Part shown: piece after piece, positions 22,363 through 33,454 of the stretch
Position numbering within the stretch: position 1 is the first letter of the stretch
Layout of the letters: each line of letters opens with the position of its first letter
Assembly (NCBI GenBank): GCA_964016985.1
Contig: OZ024828.1
Span: 89,934,399-89,998,398 of the forward strand
Direction: 5' to 3'
Source of the DNA: Anodontia alba
Lineage: Eukaryota > Mollusca > Bivalvia > Lucinida > Lucinidae
Length of the DNA stretch: 64,000 nt
Position numbers and translations under genes: made by a program
Notes under the pieces: model-generated
Told to the model about the DNA's origin: nothing
Database searches by the model: none
Seen by the model: the letters and a program-made list of their open reading frames with translations, nothing else

Positions 22363-22806
22363 CAGCAGCGATGTTAGCCTTGGTAACAGAGGTTTTAGGC
22401 CTTCTAGGACATCTTCAACAGAAAAATTCCCAGCTTTAAAAGCTTTCACCCACCTAAACCTGTGCGCATTGAAATGGTCTGAGGTCCATATATACCACAC
22501 AATTCATTAAATATCTGCTTTGAATCTATATTAAGCCTAATGCGGCATTAAATATAGCTACGAATTTCAGTCTTCTGGTCCATGTTCCAATGTAACAAGT
22601 AAATTGGTCAGTGTATATGACTGCATCTATTTCAATTTGAAATAAGTCGATCAGTTGGAAAGCAATTTGCACGAAATAAACGGGTATCGTTAGCTATTCA
22701 ACCACCATTTACACACCATTTAAGTGCAGTGAAGCATTTTAAAATATACCTGGGATAAAACAAAGGAAGCCTATTAGTGACAGAAATTTTTGAACGACCC
22801 TCGTAA
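22363..22806 (-). mobile_element. mariner 5' fragment with terminal repeat
   Basis: The right edge, GTGACAGAAATTTTTGAACG followed by ACCCTCGTA, is the mariner terminal inverted repeat reading outward. Moving left, the segment is the reverse complement of the 5' UTR and transposase start of the mariner at 55491 (CCATGTTCCAATGTAACAAG, CATTGAAATGGTCTGAGG, AGCTTTAAAAGCTTTCACCC, GTAACAGAGGTTTTAGGCC). A deletion removed the RPGRP region (TTCTAGGACATCTTC). It ends at about 22363 against MITE P, and everything encoding the catalytic residues is gone. Confidence 0.85.
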
Positions 22807-23309
22807 TATGGAATCTGAATATTTTTCAGAAGGGAAAAAAGTGTTTTCAAAAATACACAAAATACATGTATGCAGATTCAGAACATCCTGTGCAAGCCCA
22901 AAAGCCATTTGCTCTTCGTTCATACATTCTGTAGAATCCAATGGTCTGTTAGCAGACAGATAAGGTCCTGATCAGACTGCATGGTTGTGCAGGCTGACCT
23001 AGGACTTTGCTGACCGCATATGCTGGAAGACATGTTTTCGCATGGCGCAGCCCAGATACTTTATGACGTGCCCAACAAAGACAAAGATCAGACAGAAAAT
23101 CTGCACAACTTGGTCAGTCTTCACCTGAACTCTAGATTGTTGTCTATCAACAGAGTGCCCAGAGAAGACTGTTCAGATTGTGAAAGGACAGCTTGATCCA
23201 AGTTTTCACTGAGCATGTGTAAGAATGACCTTAGATTAATTTTCACACATGCCATTCGTTCATTTTTATGGTATGGGTCATTTATTAACATTTTTAAACC
23301 TTGATGATT

Positions 23310-23500
23310 CTCTGGGTTAATTCAGGAGATATCAAATTGATGACATTTTTTTCTTATTTTCCCCCAAAATGACAGGTGTTAACATTTCATGCAAATTGTC
23401 TTCAATAGAGAAATGTCAAATCCTGTTTTCTGGAAAAAAAGAAAAAGAAAAAATGTCATCACTTCGTTGTCTGCTGAATAAGCCCAGAGAGTGGTAAAGT
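23310..23500. mobile_element. Palindromic MITE P, copy 2 (best copy)
   Basis: The left arm TTCTCTGGGTTAATTCAGG, TGATGACATTTTTTTCTTAT, TTAACATTTCATGCAAATTG pairs with the right arm GAGAAATGTCAAATCCTG, AAAGAAAAAATGTCATCACT, GTCTGCTGAATAAGCCCAGA and GAGTGG. Arm length is near 90 bases with a short centre around CTTCAATAGAG. No open frame. Confidence 0.75.
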
Positions 23501-24068
23501 TTAACATTTAACCTGCTATATTTAGATATAAGCAAAATAGTTTAACTCACTTTAATCTGGAGACCCCAAACAGGTTATTGGAAAAACAAGTGCAGATCCA
23601 GATCAGACACTGCAGAATGCGGCATTTGATCAGGGTATCCATTATTTACAAAGCAGCCATTTTTCTCTAGGAGTATCTAAATCACATAGCCTGACATGCC
23701 TAACATTGAATTAGACTCTTCCAATATATAGTGTGGGGGAGTTTATTTGGACATACATTGTACTCTTGTTGCATCTTTTCACCTTTTCCCATGAGCCTGT
23801 CAAACTGTGTTACATGAGACAAATAAAGAACTAAACTTGTATAATAAGTTTCATCTTTGGCTTTTTTACTTATGGGATTATTCCCTATGGCATTTTTACC
23901 AGGTAACCTCTGGCATTTTTACATATTGCATTTTTCCTCTGACATTTTTGCATATGGCTTTTTCACCCCTGGCATTTTTACCGCATATCTTAAAAACAAA
24001 ATAAGTGAGGAAAACCCTACCGATTCAAATGGTGAATCGTAGACATTTATATACATATAAAATTATGC

Positions 24069-24172
24069 AAAAAAAAAAAAAAAAAAAAGATAAAAAATAA
24101 ATAAAATAAAATAGAAATAAAAAAAAATACAATAAAATAAAATAAAAAAAAATAAAAATAAAATAAATAAAT
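24069..24172. repeat. A-rich low-complexity (AAATA/AAAAT)n
   Basis: A run of 20 adenines followed by about 85 bases of A/T with only a few other bases. The minus-strand frame across it is Phe/Tyr/Leu low-complexity. Confidence 0.9.
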
Positions 24173-24244
24173 ATTTTCTTGGTTAAGGCAATTTGATATT
24201 GAAAGTGCAACAAGGTTCCGATTATTGTAAACTTAATACTTGGT

Positions 24245-25040
24245 TCAATTTGAGATCATTCGAACCGTTACCACTCTCAGGGGATATTCAGCAGATGACA
24301 AATTGATGGCATTTTTTTAATTATTTTCCCATAAAAACAGGTTTTTCTGTCATGGTTTATTTTTGTTATAGTTCGTTTTTGAATGTGTGTGTCGCTTACA
24401 TCTGTTTGTTTTGGATAGCCATTTGGCCACTTAGTGGGAAAGTAACTGTCCGTTTGGCTTTCTGCTAGTGATGTTTTTGATTGATTGTGTTGGGGTTTAA
24501 CGACACGTCAACCCTTGAGGGTCATTTTGTGTCGTCTCCCAGAGAAAGGGAGAAAAGAGATAGAAGAGAGAGTAGAGGAGATGAAAGAGAGGGACAGGGA
24601 AGAAAGAGGAACAGGAAAGAAAGTGAAGAAACAGAAGAAATAAAAACATTCCCCCTCTACCCTTACCCACTACAAGGATAGCAGGCCTTGCCCAACTGTA
24701 AGCCAATATCAGCTGGACGCCCCAGTGATGTAAGATACACAGCACCTTCGCACCACCCGACCACCCCCACTAGTGATGTTTCAATTAGGGTCCAGTTATT
24801 TCGTGTTTGTGTTTCTTTCCCTTTGATGTCTCTGATGGGGGGTGTGGGATAATTGTATCGATTCCTGATCATTTTGCCTTCCTTTCTATTTTGACATTTT
24901 ATGCAAATTGTGTCCATTGGAGACAATTTGCATGGAATGTCAAATCCTTTGGAGACAAATTGTATGAAATGCCAAAATCTTTTTTTTAGGGAAAAAATAA
25001 GAAAACAAAATATTAAAAATGTCATATGCTAAATATTTTA
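24245..25040. mobile_element. Palindromic MITE P, copy 3, split by an insertion
   Basis: The left arm at 24260-24345 (CCACTCTCAGGGGATATTCA, GCAGATGACAAATTGATGGC, CCCATAAAAACAGGTTTTT) stops. About 540 bases later the palindrome resumes at about 24889 (TTGACATTTTATGCAAATTG, GGAGACAATTTGCATGGAAT, GTCAAATCCTTTGG, a second ATTGTATGAAATGCC and GAAAAAATAAGAAAAC). The intervening 24346-24888 is a GA-rich (24535-24625) then mixed insertion of unknown type. Confidence 0.6.
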
Positions 25041-25771
25041 TACCGAGTACTAAGCGCTAAATCATTTAATTGTCAAAGACGTTGATTGTCATAATTGTAG
25101 TGTAAAACTAATAGGCTTCACAAAGTATAATAATTAATCATGTTTATTCTTTCGAAAATACCAAATTATCTTAATTATAATTGTTTTATTACAGTTGTTT
25201 CACCAAAAAACAAGAAAATGTAATAAAATAAATACAATTTCAATACGTAGATACATATTACTTTAGTTGTAAAAACATGGTTTAATACGGTCCAACAGTT
25301 ATTTATGATTCGATTGGTCTATTCATACAAACGGTGCTAAATGGTCAAATGATTTGCCGAAACGGAAAACAGCGTTTCGATAAGGCCAGATTATTAGCCG
25401 AAACGTAGAAAAGAGTTTCGATAAACGTTCGTATTTCTTCAGTGCGTATGTGCAAATTAAGTGTTTGCGTGAAAAGCTTTGCTTAATCTGGGGCATTTGA
25501 GCACGGTTCGAAATAATTTATTTCTCCTCTAACACCCTTCATTGAGCGAATTTTGCATAAAAGAGATTTTTTATTGATTATTATTATTATTTGAATTACC
25601 TGACTTCCCCTTTGTTAGCTGAGAATACCTCTTAAGCATTACGTCACGCGGTTACGTAGTTACAAAATTCGATCACGAATATTCAAAATGGCGGATAAAT
25701 AATGCGACTCGTCTGACGATGTAAAAAATAAAAACGATGGAATATATATATGCAATTCGTTCATTAACATA

Positions 25772-25881
<110 letters not shown>

Positions 25882-26087
25882 CTGCGATGAAATTAAGAAC
25901 GACAGGTATAAAACAGCAAAACGAAAATGTTAACCGACTGTTTTGTTTTCGAATATGTTAATGAATACACGATGGTAACAAGAAGTAAAACGAATGTGTT
26001 TGAATGGTATAACCTGCAAAGGAACTCATATGGTAAAATAAAGAACTGCAATGTTCATAGATCATTTTCTGTCTTAATACATAATAG

Positions 26088-26144
26088 CAACCAACCAACG
26101 AGTTGTTGCCGCGAAGCGGCGACAACGAGAGTTGGTTGCTTTAT
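26088..26144. repeat. Hairpin with GCGGC stem
   Basis: AGCAACCAACCAACGAGTTG pairs with CAACGAGAGTTGGTTGCT, and the inner stem GTTGTTGCCGC pairs with GCGGCGACAAC around a GAA loop. Probably the core of a small foldback element. The 26145-26690 stretch beyond it has no gene I can support. Confidence 0.75.
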
Positions 26145-26689
26145 GGTAGTATTCTGTTCTATTCAAAAATTGCTATACTAAGGCTGATTTTTTTGTGTAA
26201 CCGGAAATTGTGAATATGAACCTTTAAATACGTCACTTCCGTTTACAGCGTTTGTTTACAATCACCCGGTGACAGCAACTGTTAAACGTAACAGATATCA
26301 CGTTTCCATGCAAAAAACAAATAAAAATCAGGCATAGGCGAAATTTTATGGTAAGAATAAAACACACAATAGTTTTGTTAGTGTTTTCGGTGGTATTCCA
26401 GAAGAACGTATACCTTGCGCGCGCGCAACTTGACATCCGGTTGAAACGAAAGTAGAAAAAGCTCCACTGATATCTGAGCATTATCGCATATCTAGAGTGA
26501 AAATAATAGACTTTCCAAACAGTTCTTAACGGTAATTTGAGGGGGATTTGGGTTTTACGCCCTTTCAAGAATATTTCACTTAAATCGAGCTGATCGTTCC
26601 TCAAAAGTGGGCGAAAACCGGAGAATCTGCAGAAAAAAAAAAACAACAAAAAACGGCTGACCATCCATATTCAGAACTTGGCTTTCCCA

Positions 26690-26780
26690 CATATGACCCA
26701 AGGGAGGCTCAAACCGCAGCAGTGAGAAACCTAATGGATTAAGAGTCGGTTCTCTTATCCACTAGGCTATGGGGGCCCGC
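26690..26780 (-). mobile_element. tRNA-like SINE head
   Basis: On the minus strand: CATAGCCTAGTGGATAAGAG (box A-like TAGCCTAGTGG), ACTCTTAATCCATTAGG (anticodon-arm-like) and GCGGTTTGAGCCTCCC (box B-like). Going further on that strand, a T-rich stretch with GTTGTTTTTT lies at 26633-26655. The acceptor stem does not pair well, so this is a tRNA-derived retroposon head and not a tRNA gene. Confidence 0.55.
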
Positions 26781-26861
26781 AGGGGGAGGGTGGTTGGGGG
26801 GCATTCCAGCTGTCAGATTCAACATTAAGTAGACCGTGATCTTATTCAATCCAAGTACTTT

Positions 26862-27011
26862 TTCTGGCAAAAGAATGTACACAATACTGGTTAACCGCTT
26901 AGAGGACTAAGCCTGCCCAGTAAACGTGTGGTTAGGGTGGTTAGGTAAACTGGCCGCGCTCGACATGACCCCATTGGGTTGACTGGGCCGTAAAACCTCA
27001 ACACAAACAAA
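26862..27011 (+). mobile_element. SINE copy, 5'-truncated, with 12-bp target duplication
   Basis: The SINE 3' half (TTCTGGCAAAAGAATGTACA, GGACTAAGCCTGCCCAGTAA, CATTGGGTTGACTGGGCC, CCTCAACACAAACAAA) is flanked by CCAAGTACTTTT at 26851 and again at 27012, a perfect target-site duplication. A 9-base internal duplication (GGTTAGGGTGGTTAGG) distinguishes it from the other copies. 5' truncation plus target duplication shows retroposition primed at the 3' end. Confidence 0.9.
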
Positions 27012-27614
27012 CCAAGTACTTTTAACTAACACACAGATTTATTTTTTTTTTAAACATGACTTTCCACAATAATATTTCAGGCCATACATAAATATGTTGA
27101 TACTCTAGCATAAACTCCAGACTTTCCATACCCTACATCATTGACAAATTCACTGAATGATACTCCAAATATTTAGCATTTTGTGATAAATTTTGATTTT
27201 TATGCATAAAATTGTAAGTGAAAACTGATTTTCTTCAAAATCAACTGTAATGTTAGTCATTTCTTATTAATTTTAATGTGGCATAAATTTAAGAAAGATT
27301 TGTTTTCATATTATTCTAAGAAGGTGAACGGAATTATGAGAACATGCCATAGGTCTGGGTTTACTCTGTCGCTGACCAATATTCCGGTATACTCTCCATG
27401 TGACAGACCACTATACTCTAGGTTACTGACTGATACGCCAGCAGGAATCAATTTTAGCACTTGCCAACTTGCTAAATGCTGGTTAATTTGATCAAAAAGC
27501 AAGCTGCAATTTCCATCACTTGCTAACTCTAGCAAGTTGGAAAATTTTTCTTTAATTGGCTGAACCTGAGGCATTGTTGCAGAAGTTTTGCAATTTCTTT
27601 TCCAAAGGCAATAA

Positions 27615-27745
27615 CAATATTTTTCTTACTTTTCCCGTAAAGCAGGTTTTGACATTACATGCAAACTGTCTAAACCTGTTTTCTGGGAAAATAAGAAAAT
27701 TATTTTAAAATGTCTGCTGTAATTTTACCCAGAGTGCTAAGATTT
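27615..27745. mobile_element. Palindromic MITE P, copy 4 (shortened)
   Basis: TTTCTTACTTTTCCCGTAAA, GCAGGTTTTGACATTACATG and CAAACTGTC lead directly into AAACCTGTTTTCTGGGAAAA, TAAGAAAATTATTT, TGTCTGCTGTAATTTTACCC and AGAGTG. The right inner arm is deleted. Confidence 0.65.
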
Positions 27746-27920
27746 AAAGCCACATTTAACAGTATTTACAAGTGTGAAAAAGCAAGTTGGGACAAAGAAA
27801 TATCATTTGATTTCTGTTTCTGTTACATTACAATATTTACCCATAGTATTCAGACACCTCAACTCCTTACCATACTTAACTAAAATTTCAACAAGTACAA
27901 CTTACTACCCAATGTTGTAT

Positions 27921-28327
27921 GGCTGTGACGATACAGTCAGCTCACGATACAATATGTATCGCGATACTTGCCTAACGATTTGATGCATATCACGATACTA
28001 CTTTCATGCATGTCGGAGGTTGAAAGTTTTGATACTCTTGGAAAACAGGTTCAAAACCATCTCAGAGGTTCATTATTGTGTAAAAATGCCTGTGTAAGAT
28101 GACCCATTTTGTCATATAAGTGATCAGTGTATTTCAGTAACAGTTTAGATCTTTGTAATTTGTTACAAAAATGGTCTTGAAATATGTTAAAGCTACTATT
28201 TTCTTTGGAAATTGTACTTTTGGGCGTATTGTCAGGTATTGCGATACTAGCCCCACGATACAATACTCGTATTGTGAGAAAAAGTATCGTGATACGATAC
28301 AATTTTAATGAATTGTTACGCCTCTAC
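27921..28327. mobile_element. hAT-like non-autonomous element
   Basis: Flanked by the exact 10-base direct repeat AATGTTGTAT at 27911-27920 and 28328-28337, which includes the 8-bp duplication expected of hAT. The ends GGCTGTGACGATACAG and (reverse complement) GTAGAGGCGTAACAATTC are imperfect inverted repeats. Subterminal CGATACAATATGTATCGCG and GTATCGTGATACGATAC form further palindromes. No transposase is encoded. The central open frame on the minus strand (28051-28302) spans unique-looking sequence but shows no family features. Confidence 0.75.
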
Positions 28328-28587
28328 AATGTTGTATCTAATAATAGCTGAATGAGTGGCAAACAGTGTATACCCTGATGAGACACCACATTTTCATCTG
28401 GGTCTACACTGTTTGTTCAGGCCTGTCAGGGCAAGGTAAAGTACAGTAAAGTATAACATATGGTAAGTCATGCTGAGACGACAGGTAAAATTATGACCAA
28501 ATCTTCAGTGATTACTAATCGATTATCGATCACAATGGCAGGACTGATTATCATATTAATCATCTTTTCAACTCTGATTAGCCAGCC

Positions 28588-28702
28588 CTATGCACAGCAC
28601 ATAAATTATAACAAAATATGTGCAAAGCATTCCAGAATATGTGCACAGTACATACTAGAATATATTGCTCAACACATACCAAAGTGTGTGCAGAGTACAT
28701 AA
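28588..28702. repeat. Short minisatellite (~24 bp x 4-5)
   Basis: Units of the type AATATGTGCACAGTACATACTAG (28630s) precede and follow variants with GTGCAAAGCATTCCAG and TGTGTGCAGAGTACATAAC. Confidence 0.5.
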
Positions 28703-28761
28703 CTTATGAAAATAGTACCATATGTGAAAGGTCAGTATAGGTCTGCCGGCATTAGCATTGC

Positions 28762-29085
28762 AGTACATTTGATCGTTATCTGGACCTTGCTTATCTCGAA
28801 TAACCGCTTATCTCAAAGTGAAAGTCTTGTCCCTGGCTAAACATGAAAATCTTACAACAGGTTAAAAAAATATTGTTGAAAAGAGGAGAAATTGGTCCAC
28901 AATTTCCACAATATTTTCAATATATCTCTAAACTAAAAAGTCCAGTTACATATAAATTTGCTAAATGTGGTTGTTGGAATTATGTTTTCCTCACTTCTGC
29001 AAATCTGATATGTCGAGCTACTGATATCTCGAAGTATTTCAAAGAGTCCCTTGGAATTCGAGATAACGAGAGTCAACTGTACATA
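28762..29085. mobile_element. pogo/Tigger-like non-autonomous element
   Basis: The right end, reverse complemented, reads TACAGTTGACTCTCGTTATC then TCGAATTCC. The left end reads TACATTTGATCGTTATCTGG then ACCTTGC. TCTCGAA motifs recur at both ends (TTATCTCGAATAACCGC and GATATCTCGAAGTATTTC). The ends lie at TA dinucleotides, as expected for the Tc1-mariner-pogo superfamily. The 81-codon frame 28843-29088 shows no DDE motif. Confidence 0.55.
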
Positions 29086-29218
29086 TAATTAACAACACAG
29101 TTTAAGTATCTTAATATGTTAAGCAAAATTAAGCTTCAAGCCACCATGTTTATTATGTTAAAAGGATTCAACTGACATAAGGTGACATTTAATTTATGTG
29201 TGGTTATATTTTTCAGGA

Positions 29219-29328
29219 ATTTTATTCGAGCCACTGAAGACCTTCAAGACACTGGAACTGAAAGGGGATATGCCAGAAAAGACCATCACATAGATCATTG
29301 ATGACATGCTCAGTTTTGTTCAGGAATG
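29219..29328 (+). pseudogene. Exon-like segment with in-frame stop
   Basis: Preceded by an acceptor-like TTATATTTTTCAG and followed by GTAAGC. One frame reads ILFEPLKTFKTLELKGDMPE, then KTIT, a TAG stop, then IIDDMLSFVQEW, a protein-like sequence broken by one stop codon. Either a decayed exon or a chance frame. I do not recognise the family. Its donor does not join cleanly to 29861 onward, although that stretch also reads as EWIHPKDITLPLKCFLPFQ. Confidence 0.35.
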
Positions 29329-29399
29329 GTAAGCAGAAATATCTTATATGTAAATCCCTTTTCACTTTATGATTTTATAAAATGAACCATGCATCACTT

Positions 29400-29805
29400 T
29401 TTAGACCCCGCCACACGATAATGGCGGGGTTTTATGGTTTCACGTTGGACGTCACTGTGTCTGCATCCGTCTGTCACACGTCCGTCCGTCCATCCATATT
29501 TAGTGTCCAGATAATTTCTTGAGTAAACATCAGTGGATTTTCACAAAAGTTGGTATGTGTATTGATATTGTAGAGCTCTGGTTTGGGATTGCTAATGCGC
29601 AAATTTCATCAAACTTCGACAGAGTTATCTGCCCGAGACACGCCCATATTTTTGTTTCCTGACAATAATATGTCAGGGGATTTAACAAATTTGGTTCATG
29701 TATTGATATTAAGGAGCCCTGGTTTGGAATTGCTAATGGGCAAATTTTGTCAGTGTTTGACAGTTATCTGCCCGCAGCACGATTATGGTGGGGTATTATA
29801 GTTTA
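29400..29805. mobile_element. Dispersed repeat with internal duplication
   Basis: Begins at ACCCCGCCACACGATAATGG followed by GTCCGTCCGTCCATCC and holds two related halves: TATTGATATTGTAGAGCTC, TGGTTTGGGATTGCTAATG, TTATCTGCCCGAGACACG and the corresponding TATTGATATTAAGGAGCCC, TGGTTTGGAATTGCTAATGG, TTATCTGCCCGCAGCACG. It closes with CACGATTATGGTGGGGTATT, a direct repeat of the start. I associate such CCGTCCGTCC repeats with mollusc genomes. Confidence 0.55.
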
Positions 29806-30060
29806 ACATTATGCATATAATAGTGAAAAACCTGAAGCTTTACTGTTTTATCCCTATAGGTGAATGGATACATCCAAAAGACATCACCCTGCCATTGAAG
29901 TGTTTCCTTCCTTTTCAACAGGGGATTACTCTTAAAGGAAAGAAATTGCTTTTACCCACTGGAGCAATTTTTTTTCCTTTAACAGTACACCCCTTCTTTG
30001 AAAAGTCTCACCCTATATGAACAACAGACTAATAAGAAAAACATATCCTTTTTAATTGCA

Positions 30061-30189
30061 GGTTTTCCATCTTCAAAGTGGAGCCCCAGAGGTGTTTTTT
30101 CTGCTTTCCACTACCAGCTGTTAGTCAGTGATAAAACCAGCCTCTCTAGATATGGGAATTGGATTTGTGCACTCTGCACCAACATCTAA
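30061..30189 (+). CDS. Exon-like ORF segment (unidentified)
   Basis: A TTGCAG acceptor-like site at 30055-30060 opens a frame reading FPSSKWSPRGVFSAFHYQLL, then VSDKTSLSRYGNWICALCTN and I, ending in a TAA stop. The composition is unlike the surrounding low-complexity frames. It could be a terminal exon of the same unknown gene as 29219-29328 and 29861-30000, or a pseudogene fragment. No domain recognised. Confidence 0.3.
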   Translation, partial: GFPSSKWSPRGVFSAFHYQLLVSDKTSLSRYGNWICALCTNI

Positions 30190-30350
30190 GACATTTTACA
30201 TGCGGACCAGGATGAGTTAATCCAACAGCAGTATAATTATTACTGTATTGATAAAATGAACAGAATTACAAATAATGAGCAGAACTGTCTTTGTGCATGT
30301 TAATGAACTTGGCTACTACTGGACCGGACCTGATGAGTTCAATCCAAATA

Positions 30351-30807
30351 CAGGGTGCCCACTGGTCAGGGAAATCTTACTTTTTCTTAAAAGATCAGGG
30401 AAAAGTCAGGGAATTTTGCGAAATGATCAGGGAAATTTTAAATACTAAGAAAGTCAGGGAAATTCCTAATTTTGGCCCAAACTTGTTAGGCTGTGGCAGG
30501 TATTTTATCCATTTTGAGTGACTGAAAGTCTTGTATTTTTTTTTTCGCTCACTCCGCATTGCTACAAATTAATGCTCATTCTAGAAAATGAATGCCCAAA
30601 ATTTTGACAATATTTTATTTTTTTTTACTGAACAATTAGGGCGGTATATTTGTATGTGTTAAAATAGAATGAATCATTTATTTTCTGCAAGATGAGAAAA
30701 AGCCCATTAAATTTTCAGCATTTTGGTCAGGGAAAAATAGAATTGGATCAGGGAAAAGTCAGTGATATGTCGGGGAATTTTGATTCTGACTGAGGGTGGC
30801 CACTCTG
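30351..30807. mobile_element. hAT-like non-autonomous element with GTCAGGGAAA repeats
   Basis: The left end CAGGGTGCCCACTGGTCAGG and the right end (reverse complement) CAGAGTGGCCACCCTCAGTC are imperfect terminal inverted repeats starting with CAG, as in hAT elements. GTCAGGGAAA-type motifs recur near both ends (about eight times). The centre is AT-rich. The 76-codon frame at 30291-30521 is part of the element. The 8-bp target duplication could not be identified with confidence. Confidence 0.65.
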
Positions 30808-31530
30808 AAAGAGCTCAATAAGCCATTGGCTTAACTCTGATGCAGGGTTTCAACATATTAATGGACCTACTTCAAAGACATTGTAGATGAACTACCATTG
30901 TAAAAACTATATTCACTGAAGTGAGACTGCTAACTTATGACATTCTTTTGTCGAATGAAAGAACTGTTTATATGAAATCTTTTCATTGCAGAAAGTGTCA
31001 TTGTTACATGTAATAACTAGGTCTTGAAATTTGCACTTGTCAGCTCATATTTATGAGTAGATGTTCTTTAAGGGCAAGTGAAAAAAAAATCAAACGGCTT
31101 GCCCAACAGGACAGGTATGTTTTATCGCAGTAAGGGTAAATAGTGAAAAAATTTGGATTACCTAGCATAATTACAAAGTTCTAAAAGTCACTCCAAAATG
31201 TCACAAAAAAGATGTCAAAATCTGCGGACAAGTTAAAATTTCAATTCTAGAAGGTGTCTGTTAGAGTTTACTATTCCGCAGCAAAACAACAACAGTAAAC
31301 CCCGCTTCAATACGTGAACTAAATTCCATGACTTTATGGACAGGTTTCTTTTTAGTACCAGATATAAGACTAAGGATGAGTACAGCTAAGGGCAAGTAAC
31401 AATTTGAGGCCACTTGCCCTACAGGAGGAGTTAATTCAAGAAAAAAAATTGAGCCCTGAATAATATAACACGAGATAGTCCAGTGATGAAACTTTGTAGA
31501 ACTGCAGATTTTTTTTTTTTGTGTGTGTTT

Positions 31531-32781
31531 TTTAGCTCACCTGGACTGAAGGCTCATGGGGAGCTTATAGGGTGGTAGTCCATTCTTCATCCATCAGTCA
31601 TCCGTCAGTACCTTTAATCAGTTATGTCTGCAGTCTGCAGGCCGATCTAAATCATTTCTTATCTATAGCATGCCTTTGGTGGAGCTTCACTTTTCATGGT
31701 AACTCAATGAAAACCTTGGATGCTATAGCAACCAAAAAGTCCCATACACATTTTGTGGTGAAAATGTTGTCCAAGCAGCGTGCAACAGCGACTTTGTTTT
31801 ATGATCAGATCTATATCAAACTTGCTATTAATGAAGCTGGACATAAATCTTGCACAAGTTTTCAACCAGATCACACTACTTGCATGAGTTACCTGCTCTT
31901 TCAGACTCCCAGAGATGTAATATGGCAAAAATATAGTCTGGCTGATAGAGACTTCATTAAACTACATGTATCTCAAAAACTATTGAAGCTAGAGCTTTGA
32001 AACTTGATGAATAGACTGATAGTGATGAGTAGATGATCTGATTAACTTTTGAAATAATTTTAAAAAAATACTTCATGAGTTATGGTCCTTTGTAATTTTG
32101 GACATTTTTACCTTGTCAGCAGAATATTTAAAAAAAAATTGGGAGCTAGAGCATTGAAACTTATTAAATTGATTGATAATGATGAGTAGATAACCTGATT
32201 CTTTTGAATAAATTCTAAAAATATTTCATGAGTAATGGCCCTTTGTAACTTTGGGCATTTTTTCCTTGCCAGCAAAATATCTCAAACTTTTTCCCTTGCC
32301 AGCAAAAGATCTCAAAAACTATTGAAGCTAGCGCCTCATAACTTGATGAATAGATTCGTAGTGATTAGAAGTTGACCTAATTAACTTTTAAAAACGTTTA
32401 AGGAATTATGACCCTGTGTAGATTGGGCCATTTTTACCTTGTATTATCTTTAGAGGCAAGCATATGGTTGGGAGGCATAGTGTCTTTTTTTAAACACAAT
32501 TTCTAGTTATCAAATTATTCATCAGACGGGCAGGTAATGAGGACGGTCATAAAACTTTGGATGAGTTTGAGTTTGTCAAGTGGATTTGCACCAAGATTGT
32601 TCAATTTATAAGCCTGGGGGTTGTTTGTTTAGAACCATCATGTGTCTTTTTAAAATAAAATTTATAGAAAAATCTTGAACAGTCTAGTTTTGTGAAACTT
32701 TGAAATTTAGTATATAAATCCGTTAAGTTCAGGTGAACACTACAGACCATTATTGTTCTCTTTTTTTTTTTTTTTTTTTTT
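31531..32781. mobile_element. Dispersed element with AGCTCACCTG ends and internal triplication
   Basis: Starts TTTAGCTCACCTGGACTGAA and ends TTCAGGTGAACACTACAG before ATTGTTCTC and a run of about 20 T, giving short inverted ends (AGCTCACCTG and CAGGTGAAC). Inside, a unit of about 135-150 bases occurs three times (about 31970-32115, 32130-32270, 32290-32440), marked by CTATTGAAGCTAG, TGATGAGTAGATGATCTGAT, CATGAGTTATGGTCC and ATTTTTACCTTGTCAGCA. The open frame 31572-32000 lies in its 5' part and has no recognisable domain. Elements of this type are, to my knowledge, common in bivalves. Confidence 0.6.
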
Positions 32782-32789
32782 GTTTCATA

Positions 32790-33450
32790 CAATGACAGTG
32801 GATGGAAGCACTGTTCTGTTGATAACTCTTGTAAGAATCACCATTGAACAGTTTCATTCCTTTATTTGTATCAGGTTTCATCACTGAGTTATTACTGTGT
32901 GTTAAAAGGCACTAACTGCAATGAAAAGACTTCTATAAACGGTTCTTTCATATGACAAAAGAATTATACATGTGTCATTCTTATTATCTTATACTTGGCA
33001 CCATCAGTAGTCTAGTCCTATAATCTTTTATGGAATAAAAAAAATAAAACAAAATATTTGTTCACTTTCTCTTGCTAAAATAATCTGTAGAAAAGAGAAG
33101 CATTTTATGATAATAATTCTGGAGTTTATCTAATTCTTAACTGTTGAAATTCTTATTTACAAAGAATTAGTTTATTCTCTTATAGATTACTTCTGTTATA
33201 AATGAGATACAGCAACCTTGCATGTGAATCCAGGAACTGTCAGTAACTGCTTCCCTCATCTACAGATGAGTTTTATTTCAATGCAGCATAATGCTATCAC
33301 TTAAGAACTGTCTGTACTCGCAGAATGACAGATTGGTTTGCACATATTGCCATAATTTGTGACTAGTTTAAAATTCATTTGGACAAGTGTTTTTTATAGG
33401 TCATTTCATTGTTTTTTATGGTGGCTCGTTTGGGTTAAAACCAATTTAAT
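32790..33450. other. No gene recognised
   Basis: AT-rich sequence without visible transposon ends, tandem repeats or coding signature. Confidence 0.4.
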
Positions 33451-33454
33451 ACAG

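Noticed and set aside
22363..22806. Independent gene with the 64-codon minus-strand frame at 22306-22500
   Set aside because: The sequence is the 5' part of the mariner, and the frame is a piece of its transposase fused to MITE P sequence.
26233..26664. 143-codon minus-strand open frame
   Set aside because: Starts and ends in unremarkable AT-rich sequence, has a strongly aromatic and basic composition, no domain and no splice or promoter support.
27311..27574. 87-codon minus-strand open frame with protein-like residues
   Set aside because: A fairly balanced composition and a possible CCTCAG acceptor were noted, but no family, donor or neighbouring exon could be found. It remains possible but unsupported.
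30351..30807. Coding exon in the 76-codon frame at 30291-30521
   Set aside because: The frame consists of the repeated GTCAGGGAAA motif of the hAT-like element.
31572..32000. 142-codon plus-strand open frame
   Set aside because: Falls inside the dispersed AGCTCACCTG element and its triplicated part. No recognisable motif.
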